A stretch of DNA of 19,611 bases from Desulfobacterales bacterium (GTDB taxonomy: Bacteria; Desulfobacterota; Desulfobacteria; Desulfobacterales; Desulfobacteraceae): assembly GCA_022361135.1 (NCBI GenBank), contig JAKSBM010000004.1, positions 1-19,611 of the forward strand, in the 5' to 3' direction. The notes under the pieces were generated by a model. It searched no databases. It worked only from the letters and a program-made list of their open reading frames with translations, and was not told the origin of the DNA. Each line of letters starts with the position of its first letter. The stretch's first letter is position 1. Below are positions 13,522 to 19,611 of this stretch, piece after piece. A program made the translations under genes and the position numbers.

Positions 13522-14900
13522 AATTATCCAAGAAGCTGTTGATTTTTATTCCCATTGTCTGTGGCCTGGTTTTGTTTGGAATCATGAAGAACTCCCGCAA
13601 GGCTCCGGAACGGTTGGAAAATCGAGAACGGGTGCGCACGGTCCGGGTTATGGATTTGGAACGGCAGCCCCTGCGTCCCCGGGTGGTGGGCTATGGCTAT
13701 GTGGCCCCGGACCGCACCTGGGAGGCCATTGCCGAGGTGGGAGGCAAGGTGGTTCATATGGCGGAAAATTTGAAAAAGGGCCATTTTTTGAAAAAGGGGG
13801 ATCTCCTGTTCCGCATTGATACCGAGGCCTATGGCCTTGCGGAAACCCGGGACCGGGCGGATGTGCGCAACCTGGATGCCCAGCTTCGGGAATTGGCCCA
13901 GACCCGGGAGAATACCCGCCGGCTTTTGGCCATTGAACAACGTTCCCTGGCCATTTCCGCCCAGGAGGTGGAGCGGAAGCGGGGGCTGTTTGACAAGGGG
14001 ATTATTTCCGCCTCGGCCCTGGAGCAGGAGGAGCGGCGTTATCTGTCCCAGAAAACCGTTGTCAATAATCTGGAAAACACCCTGAAGTTGTTACCGGCCC
14101 GGGAAAAGGCCCTCCAGGCCCGAAAAAGCGCTGGGCTCTCCACGGTGAAAACCCGGCAATTGGACATTGAAAAAACCGAATTCCGCGCCCCCTTCAACGG
14201 CCGCCTCTCCCAGGTGGACATTGAGTTGGGCCAGTTTGCCCCGGCCGGCACTCTGCTCTTGACGGCCCAGAGCATTGAGTTGGCCGAGGTGGCCATCCCC
14301 CTGACCCCCCAAAAGCTCATGTCCCTGATGCCCCGGGGGAATGCCGTGGCCGATCCCCTGAATTTCATGGGGGAGCTGGATCAATTCCTGGGCATTGAAG
14401 CCCGGGTACAATTGCCCCTTTCCCCGGAAAAATCCGTGGTCTGGACCGGTCGGTTCTCCCGGATTTCCGATGCCCTGGATGCCCGCACCGGAACCATCAC
14501 TGTCTATGTTACCGTGGACCGGCCCTATGGGGAGATGGTGCCGGGCACGCGTCCCCCCCTGGTGTCGGGCATGTATGTGGCCGTGGAATTCCTGGGCCGG
14601 CCCTTGGCGGATCAATGGGTGGTGCCGGTAACCGCCCTCCATGTGGAGGATGGCCGGGAGCATTGGATTTATCTGTGCTCCCCCGAAAATCGCTTGGTGC
14701 GCCGGGCCGTTTTACCGGGGATGCGGGCCGGGGAATTGGTTTCCATCCGCCCCCGGGACCAATGGGAGGCGGGCAACCGGCTCATCCTTTCGGACATCAT
14801 GCCGGCGGTGGACGGGATGAAACTCCACCCCGTGGACGACCCGGACATGGCCCACATGGTGAAAATCCAGGCCCGGGGGGAGGATTCCCATGGAAAATAG
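13518..14900 (+). CDS. RND efflux periplasmic adaptor subunit (HlyD/AcrA family)
   Basis: A 460-residue membrane-fusion protein that would link an RND pump to an outer-membrane channel. Seen: one N-terminal membrane anchor (KKLLIFIPIVCGLVLFGI, no lipobox), the first lipoyl half (AEVGGKVVHMAENLKKGHFL, ~72-91, then KKGDLLFRID), an alpha-helical hairpin rich in Glu/Arg/Leu (~105-205) containing the family-like LFDKGIISASALEQ, the second lipoyl half (EFRAPFNGRLSQVDIELGQF, ~219-238), then beta-barrel and membrane-proximal domains. It is longer than AcrA (~400). Start ATG overlaps the marR stop (ATGA) with GGGGAGG upstream, and it overlaps the pump gene by 11 nt, so all three are translationally coupled. 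Confidence 0.9.
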   Translation: MKLSKKLLIFIPIVCGLVLFGIMKNSRKAPERLENRERVRTVRVMDLERQPLRPRVVGYGYVAPDRTWEAIAEVGGKVVHMAENLKKGHFLKKGDLLFRIDTEAYGLAETRDRADVRNLDAQLRELAQTRENTRRLLAIEQRSLAISAQEVERKRGLFDKGIISASALEQEERRYLSQKTVVNNLENTLKLLPAREKALQARKSAGLSTVKTRQLDIEKTEFRAPFNGRLSQVDIELGQFAPAGTLLLTAQSIELAEVAIPLTPQKLMSLMPRGNAVADPLNFMGELDQFLGIEARVQLPLSPEKSVVWTGRFSRISDALDARTGTITVYVTVDRPYGEMVPGTRPPLVSGMYVAVEFLGRPLADQWVVPVTALHVEDGREHWIYLCSPENRLVRRAVLPGMRAGELVSIRPRDQWEAGNRLILSDIMPAVDGMKLHPVDDPDMAHMVKIQARGEDSHGK

Positions 14901-17900
14901 ACCCTTTCGCCGGGCCGTGGCCGCCATGTGCGCCCATCCCACGGCGGCCAATCTTCTCATGGTGCTCTTCATCGTCCTGGGGCTCATGTCCATCTTTGAT
15001 CTGAAACGGGAGACCCTGCCCGACTTCAGTGTGGATGCCGTGGAGATCACCGCCCTCTATCCCGGGGCCCGGGCCGAGGATGTGGAGTCCACGCTGGTGG
15101 GCCGCATTGAAGATGCCCTGGAAACCGTAACCCACCTGGACGAGGTCAAGAGCACGGCCATGGAGAACCGGGCCGTGGTGGTGGCGGAGATGGCCGAGTC
15201 CGGAAACATCATCCAATTCATCAACGATGTGAAAACCGAGGTGGAGGCCATCAATGATTTTCCCGATGCCGTGGAAGAGGTGGTGGTCCGCCGCATCAAC
15301 CAGGTGGATCCCGTCGTCTCCATTGCCGTGACCGGGCCCATGTCCCCCCTCCATTTGAAAACCTATTGCGAAAAACTCAAGGACCGCCTCAAGTGGGAGG
15401 CGGGGATCACCCAGGTGGAGATCCAGGGCTTTTCCGATCCCGAATTCCGGGTGGAAATCCCCCTGTGGCAGATGCTCCGATTTAACCTATCCACGGCGGA
15501 TATTGCCTCGGCCGTGGCATCCCAGGGGGTGGATTTGCCCGCCGGGGCCCTGGAAACCCGGGAACGGGATGTGCTCATCCGCTTTTCCGAGGAACGCAAA
15601 ACCCTGGCGGCCCTGGCCGACCTCACCGTGATTTCGGCCCAGACCGGTTCCGAGATCCGTTTGGGGGATATTGCCCGGATTTCCGACCAGTTCCAGGATG
15701 CGGAAAACCGCATCGTTTTTGACGGCCGCCGGGCCGGGATCCTGGCCGTGAGCAAGACCAAGGCCGAGGATGCCCTGGAGGTCATGGCAGCGGTGGAGGC
15801 TTTCCTGGAAAAGGAACGGGCCACTGCGCCGACCGGCATGGCATTCACCCTGACCCAGAATGTTTCCAAAATCGTGAAGGACCGGCTCAACATGCTTTTG
15901 GTCAACGGGGTGGAGGGCTTGATCCTGGTTTTCCTGGCCATGCTCCTTTTCTTCCCCCTTCGATTTTCCTTTTGGGTGGCCATGGGATTGCCGGTCTCTT
16001 TTTTGCTCTCCTTCTTTTTCATGAAGCATTTGGGGCTTTCCATCAACATGCTGTCCATGGTGGGGCTGCTCATCGGCATCGGCCTGCTCATGGACGACGC
16101 CATTGTCATTGCAGAAAACATTGCCGCCCAATTGGAACAGGGCAAAAAGGCTTTTGAAGCCGTGGTGGACGGCATTTCCCAGGTGGCCGCCGGTGTGGGC
16201 TCTTCCTTCCTCACCACCCTTTTCATCTTCGGCACCCTGGCCCTGAGCATGGAAGGGGAAATGGGCAAGGTCCTCTACGCCGTGCCCGTGGTCTTGATTC
16301 TGGTCCTTTCCGTCAGTCTCATCGAAGCTTTTTTCATCCTGCCCAACCACCTGTTCCACGCCTTGGACGGCCGGGAGAAGAATGGGCAGGGACGGTCCCT
16401 GCGTCAACGCATCGACCAGGGACTGGCTTGGGTAAGGGAGCGGATTTTAGGGCGGGTGGTGGATGTGGCCATCCACCATCGCTATCTCTTTGTGGGGATG
16501 GTGATTTTTGTCTTCTTGGGCTCCCTTTCCCTGTTGGCCGGTGGGGTGTTGAAGTTCCGTCCCTTCCCCGACCTGGAAGGGGAGGTGCTCCAGGCCCGGC
16601 TTCTCTTTCCCCAGGGAACGCCCCTGGCCGTGACACAATCCCATGTGGAACGCATGACCCGGGCGGCCCGGGAGATGAACGATCAATTTGCCCCGGACCA
16701 GCCCGACGGCCGGGATCTGGTCCGTCACATTGCCGTTTTCTTTAACACCAATGTGGATGCCGGGGAGCAGGGGGCCCATGTGGCCACCATTTCCCTGGAC
16801 CTTTTGGCCGCCGAGGAACGGTCGGGCAACATGGACATGTACATGGAGGCCTGGCGGGAATTGTCCGGGGATATTCCCGATGCCGTGGCCGTGGCCTTTA
16901 AGGAACCCGTCATCGGTCCCGGGGGGCTGCCCATTGAGATCCGCCTCCAGGGGGAGAATCTGCCCACACTCAAGGCCGCGGCCCAGAAACTCATGGATTG
17001 GCTCCACGGTTACGACGGGGTCCAGGACCTCTACGACGACCTCCGCCCGGGGAAGCCCGAATTCACCATCCGCCTCAAGCCGGGTGCCCGGGCCCGGGGA
17101 TTTGATGCCCGCACCGTTTCCCGGCAATTAAGGGCCGCCTTCCACGGGGAGACCGCCGCCGAAATCATGGTGAGGGACGAAGCCTATGAGATCAATGTGA
17201 TGCTGGCCGACGAAGACCGCAGCCGCATGGACCAATTGTCGGATTTCTACATCACCGATCCCTCTGGAAAACGGGTCCCCCTCACCGCCATTGCCTGGAT
17301 TGTACCGGACCGGGGCTATGCCGGGATTCGACGGGTCAACGGGGTGCGGACCGTCACCGTTACCGGGGATGTGGACACCCGCCGGGCCAATGCCATGGCC
17401 GTCACCGCAGATACCACGGCCCGGTTTATCCCGGAACTGGAAGCCCAATTCCCCGATGTCCGGGTGGGACTTGAGGGCCAGAATAAGGAAACGAAGAAAT
17501 CCCTGGGCGGCATGATTAAGGCTCTGGTGGTGGGGATCTTCGGGGTCTTCTGCCTCCTCAGTGTCCAATTCCGTTCCTTTGCGGAACCCCTGGTGATCAT
17601 GGTGACCATTCCCTTTGCCTTCATCGGGGTGATCTTGGGGCACCTCATCATGGGCATTGACCTGTGCATGCCTTCCATCATGGGCTTTGTTTCCCTGGGG
17701 GGCATCGTGGTCAACGATTCCATCCTCCTGGTCTTTTTTGTGAAACAGCATGGTGCACGGGGGCTGGACCGGGCCGAGGCCGGGAAACGGGCCTCCCGGG
17801 ACCGATTCCGGGCGGTGATGCTCACCTCCATCACCACCGTGGCCGGCCTGCTCCCCCTGCTCTCGGAGCAGTCCATCCAGGCCCAGATCCTCATCCCCCT

Positions 17901-18012
17901 GGCCACCTCCATTGTCTTCGGCCTCCTGGTTTCCACCCTTTTGGTCCTGCTGGTGGTGCCCTGCCTCTATGCCATCCTGGGGGACTTTTCCCGGGACCGG
18001 GTTGGGGAATAG
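14890..18012 (+). CDS. RND family efflux transporter permease (AcrB/MdtB-like)
   Basis: A 1040-residue inner-membrane proton/substrate antiporter of full family length. Seen: TM1 (~20-36) then LPDFSVDAVEITALYPGARA, typical of the first periplasmic strand; the TM2-TM6 block from ~330; TM4 with GIGLLMDDAIVIAEN containing the proton-relay pair Asp402/Asp403; a central membrane segment near 540-560; the second periplasmic domain; and TM8-TM12 with GFVSLGGIVVNDSILLVFFV (~932-951). The TM10 Lys of AcrB corresponds to Asn942, as in the non-AcrB branches. GGGAGGA lies 5 nt before the ATG. No outer-membrane channel gene follows, so the pump must use one encoded elsewhere. The drug or lipid substrate is not readable. 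Confidence 0.92.
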   Translation: MENRPFRRAVAAMCAHPTAANLLMVLFIVLGLMSIFDLKRETLPDFSVDAVEITALYPGARAEDVESTLVGRIEDALETVTHLDEVKSTAMENRAVVVAEMAESGNIIQFINDVKTEVEAINDFPDAVEEVVVRRINQVDPVVSIAVTGPMSPLHLKTYCEKLKDRLKWEAGITQVEIQGFSDPEFRVEIPLWQMLRFNLSTADIASAVASQGVDLPAGALETRERDVLIRFSEERKTLAALADLTVISAQTGSEIRLGDIARISDQFQDAENRIVFDGRRAGILAVSKTKAEDALEVMAAVEAFLEKERATAPTGMAFTLTQNVSKIVKDRLNMLLVNGVEGLILVFLAMLLFFPLRFSFWVAMGLPVSFLLSFFFMKHLGLSINMLSMVGLLIGIGLLMDDAIVIAENIAAQLEQGKKAFEAVVDGISQVAAGVGSSFLTTLFIFGTLALSMEGEMGKVLYAVPVVLILVLSVSLIEAFFILPNHLFHALDGREKNGQGRSLRQRIDQGLAWVRERILGRVVDVAIHHRYLFVGMVIFVFLGSLSLLAGGVLKFRPFPDLEGEVLQARLLFPQGTPLAVTQSHVERMTRAAREMNDQFAPDQPDGRDLVRHIAVFFNTNVDAGEQGAHVATISLDLLAAEERSGNMDMYMEAWRELSGDIPDAVAVAFKEPVIGPGGLPIEIRLQGENLPTLKAAAQKLMDWLHGYDGVQDLYDDLRPGKPEFTIRLKPGARARGFDARTVSRQLRAAFHGETAAEIMVRDEAYEINVMLADEDRSRMDQLSDFYITDPSGKRVPLTAIAWIVPDRGYAGIRRVNGVRTVTVTGDVDTRRANAMAVTADTTARFIPELEAQFPDVRVGLEGQNKETKKSLGGMIKALVVGIFGVFCLLSVQFRSFAEPLVIMVTIPFAFIGVILGHLIMGIDLCMPSIMGFVSLGGIVVNDSILLVFFVKQHGARGLDRAEAGKRASRDRFRAVMLTSITTVAGLLPLLSEQSIQAQILIPLATSIVFGLLVSTLLVLLVVPCLYAILGDFSRDRVGE

Positions 18013-18021
18013 GATCGTTGT

Positions 18022-18051
18022 CGCCGGGTATTGACGTGGACGTACCCGGCG
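18022..18051 (+). terminator. Upstream hairpin after the RND gene
   Basis: CGCCGGGTA (18022-18030) pairs perfectly with TACCCGGCG (18043-18051), 9 bp with a 12-nt loop, 10 nt after the stop. No U-tract follows, so it probably protects the mRNA end or assists the terminator at 18056. Confidence 0.5.
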
Positions 18052-18055
18052 CTCA

Positions 18056-18093
18056 CCCCTGGGAAACATCTAGTTTTTCCCGGGGGGATTTTT
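18056..18093 (+). terminator. Rho-independent terminator of the marR-RND operon
   Basis: CCCCTGGGAAA (18056-18066) pairs with TTTCCCGGGGG (18076-18086), 11 bp with one G-U, loop of 9 nt, followed by GATTTTT. Confidence 0.75.
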
Positions 18094-18450
18094 ATGCGGA
18101 TTGGATTTCCCTGGGCAAATAAAGCTCCATTTTCCGGGGGTGAAAGTGTGAAAATACATCGGCTTAAAAGGTGAAATAAAAACAAAAATCCGGTCTTTTG
18201 GTTACAATGGTGTGTTTTCTTCTTTTTTTGAATATTTTTCGACAATGGATAAATAAAATTTATCATCTAAAACCCCAGTGGAATAAGGAAGTAAAAGAAG
18301 ATCGGGGAAAATTCCCATAAAGAGTTATTTGCAATTTGTGCACCATTGTGATAGACAGCCCCTCCAAATGTCATCTGGATGGGAGTGATCCCCATGGCAG
18401 TCAATTTGGGTACGCTCCTGCGAATCATTTTTTTATGAAAGGATTTCAGC
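18094..18450 (+). other. AT-rich intergenic region with promoter and long leader of the BMP gene
   Basis: No gene is supported here. The stretch is far richer in A/T than its flanks. It contains a candidate promoter at 18239-18266, and thus a ~178-nt leader with a small hairpin (ATGGG 18379-18383 with CCCAT 18391-18395, extended by CTG/CAG) and a T7 run at 18428-18434 just before the ribosome binding site. No known riboswitch core was recognised. Confidence 0.5.
18239..18266 (+). promoter_or_regulatory. Candidate promoter of the BMP substrate-binding protein gene
   Basis: TCGACA (18239-18244), 16-bp spacer, TATCAT (18261-18266); each hexamer is 5/6 to consensus and the spacer is AT-rich. Start of transcription would be near 18273. 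Confidence 0.5.
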
Positions 18451-19443
18451 ATGAAGCGTTTATTTGGTTTGGTCGCATTACTTCTATTTTGCGCCATTGT
18501 CTTTTCAGGTAATGTCCTGGCTTCCGATAAAATTAAAGTGGCCGGGATTTATACCCAGCCCATCCAGCAGAAATGGGATGCCTGCCTCCACAAGGCCCTC
18601 TCCAAGGCAGCCCAGGCCGGCACCATCGAGTATGTCTATTCCGAACGGGTCTCCAACACCGACTATATCCGCGTCCTTCGGGAATATTCCGAAAAGGGCA
18701 TGGACCTCATCGTGGGCGAAGCCTTCGGCATTGCCCGGGACGTTCGCAAGGTGGCCAAGGATTATCCCCAGGTGGCCTACCTCATGGGCGACACCTTCGG
18801 CCCCACCGGCAAAAACCTCTCCGTATTTGACAATTACATCCACGAGCCCTGCTACCTCATGGGCATGATCGCCGGTAAGATGACCAAAACCAATAAGATC
18901 GGCATGGTGGGCGGCTATCCCATCGGCGAGGTCAACCGTTTATTCAACGCTTTCATGGCCGGTGCCAAATCCGTGAACCCGGCCGTGGAATTCAAGGTTT
19001 CCTTCATCGGTTCCTGGTATGATCCGCCCAAGGCCAAGGAATTTGCCTATGCCCAGGTGGAAGCCGGTGTTGACATCCTTTACGCCGAGCGCGCCGGTGT
19101 GGTGGACGCGGCCCGTGAAAAAGGCATCCTCGCCTTTGGCAACGTCAACGACATGAACAAGGAAGAAAACGGCAAGGACGTCGTGGTTGCCTCGGCCCTG
19201 TGGCACATGGAATCCGCCGTGAACCACGCCATCTCCCTGGTGAAGAAGGGCACCTTCGTCGCCGAGGATTACCGCGAGTGGACCATGATGCGGAAAGGGG
19301 GCGCCACCCTCTCCCCCTACTACGAGTTCGAGGGCAGGATTCCCGCCGACGCCAAGGCGAAGGTCGCCGAGATGAAGGCGAAGATCCTCGCCGGCGAATT
19401 CGTCGTGCCCATCAACGACGACGAGCCCAAGTCCTCCTTCTAA
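18451..19443 (+). CDS. BMP family ABC transporter substrate-binding protein
   Basis: A 330-residue periplasmic binding protein. Seen: signal peptide (MKRLFGLVALLLFCAIVFSG then NVLAS, cleavage probably after VLA; the Cys at 14 is not in a lipobox), then the BMP/PnrA-type type-1 periplasmic fold: VAGIYTQPIQQKWD, MDLIVGEAFG, VAYLMGDTFG, NKIGMVGGYP (~149-158), FIGSWYDPPKAKEFA and GVDILYAERAGVVDAA, FGNVNDMN. Relatives bind purine nucleosides, but several branches bind other ligands, so the substrate is open. AAAGGA (18438-18443) lies 7 nt upstream. A hairpin and another gene start follow, so this is probably the first gene of an ABC uptake operon. Codon use becomes richer in GGC/CTC/GTC/TTC toward its 3' end. 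Confidence 0.9.
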   Translation: MKRLFGLVALLLFCAIVFSGNVLASDKIKVAGIYTQPIQQKWDACLHKALSKAAQAGTIEYVYSERVSNTDYIRVLREYSEKGMDLIVGEAFGIARDVRKVAKDYPQVAYLMGDTFGPTGKNLSVFDNYIHEPCYLMGMIAGKMTKTNKIGMVGGYPIGEVNRLFNAFMAGAKSVNPAVEFKVSFIGSWYDPPKAKEFAYAQVEAGVDILYAERAGVVDAAREKGILAFGNVNDMNKEENGKDVVVASALWHMESAVNHAISLVKKGTFVAEDYREWTMMRKGGATLSPYYEFEGRIPADAKAKVAEMKAKILAGEFVVPINDDEPKSSF

Positions 19444-19480
19444 GGGCCCGAGGCCCGGTATCGAACCAATGAAAAAGGCT

Positions 19481-19524
19481 ACCGCCCGCTTCCCCCGCAT
19501 CTCGCGGCGAGGACAGCGGGCGGT
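19481..19524 (+). repeat. Intercistronic GC-rich hairpin after the BMP gene
   Basis: ACCGCCCGCT (19481-19490) and AGCGGGCGGT (19515-19524) are exact reverse complements, with a 24-nt loop that itself contains CTCG/CGAG. A smaller GGGCC/GGCCC stem (19444-19456) directly follows the BMP stop. No U-tract. Such hairpins often keep binding-protein mRNA more abundant than that of the membrane components. Confidence 0.65.
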
Positions 19525-19559
19525 CGTATGTTATCCCTTTCCAATCTGGAGAAAAGGCG

Positions 19560-19611
19560 ATGAGTGATTTCGGAGAGAGGCGGATGCCGCAGGGGGGCGA
19601 AACCGTCCTCA
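19560..19611 (+). CDS. Start of a downstream gene (truncated by window edge), possibly an ABC transporter component
   Basis: ATG at 19560 with GGAG at 19548-19551, 8 nt upstream, opens a frame of 17 codons to the window end (MSDFGERRMPQGGETVL). An internal ATG at 19584 is an alternative start. Too little is present to identify a family. Because BMP proteins are normally followed by an ATP-binding subunit and two permeases, an ATPase N-terminus is the best guess, from context only. Confidence 0.45.
   Translation, partial: MSDFGERRMPQGGETVL

Noticed and set aside
18199..18352. CACCATTGT inverted repeat (near 18203 and 18343)
   Set aside because: Only 9 bp in a ~400-bp region at a distance of ~140 bp; chance is a sufficient explanation.
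18273..18450. Purine riboswitch upstream of the BMP gene
   Set aside because: Expected from the family's ligands, but I found no conserved purine-aptamer core or paired loops.

Overview
The window looks like chromosomal DNA of a GC-rich anaerobic bacterium, most likely a Desulfobacterota (Deltaproteobacteria) sulfate reducer or relative. The evidence is a dense fatty-acid/acyl-CoA operon headed by a TetR regulator, a pair of oxygen-sensitive-type 2-hydroxyacyl-CoA dehydratase/benzoyl-CoA reductase (HgdB/BcrBC) subunits, and a GGG/CCC/GCC-heavy codon style. The taxonomic call is an inference from content, not from a marker gene. No rRNA, tRNA, CRISPR array or insertion sequence was seen.

Layout. 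(1) 2-5750, plus strand: the end of a TetR regulator, then an APH-fold acyl-CoA-associated kinase, an SDR oxidoreductase, a 3-hydroxyacyl-CoA dehydrogenase, a long DmdC-like acyl-CoA dehydrogenase and a crotonase. Gaps are 1-28 nt, so this is one operon. Kinase, SDR and ACAD together resemble pathways that phosphorylate and eliminate a hydroxyl on an acyl-CoA chain before beta-oxidation. (2) 5821-8012, minus strand: two tandem exported TPR proteins, probably paralogues, each with its own candidate promoter. The first appears to use a CTG or TTG start. (3) 8165-9319, plus: an MFS exporter, followed by about 330 bp of non-coding DNA with inverted repeats. (4) 9648-12800, minus: an operon of two HgdB/BcrBC-family subunits and a metallo-beta-lactamase-fold hydrolase, behind a good sigma70-type promoter. 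(5) 13060-18012, plus: a MarR regulator, an RND periplasmic adaptor and an RND inner-membrane pump with overlapping genes, followed by a rho-independent terminator. A perfect 15-bp inverted repeat with an 18-bp spacer sits on the marR promoter and is almost certainly its operator. (6) 18013-18450: AT-rich non-coding DNA with terminator hairpins, a promoter and a long leader. (7) 18451-end, plus: a BMP-family substrate-binding protein, a GC-rich intercistronic hairpin, and the first codons of another gene, presumably part of the same ABC transporter.

How they work together. Regions 1 and 4 are acyl-CoA catabolic modules, one locally TetR-linked and the other next to a MarR regulator. Region 5 is a self-regulated efflux operon without its outer-membrane channel in view. 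Region 7 is an uptake system. The best second looks are the MarR operator architecture, the dehydratase pair without an activator ATPase, the crotonase lacking both classical glutamates, the kinase-containing beta-oxidation operon, and the unusual start and promoter of the upstream TPR gene.
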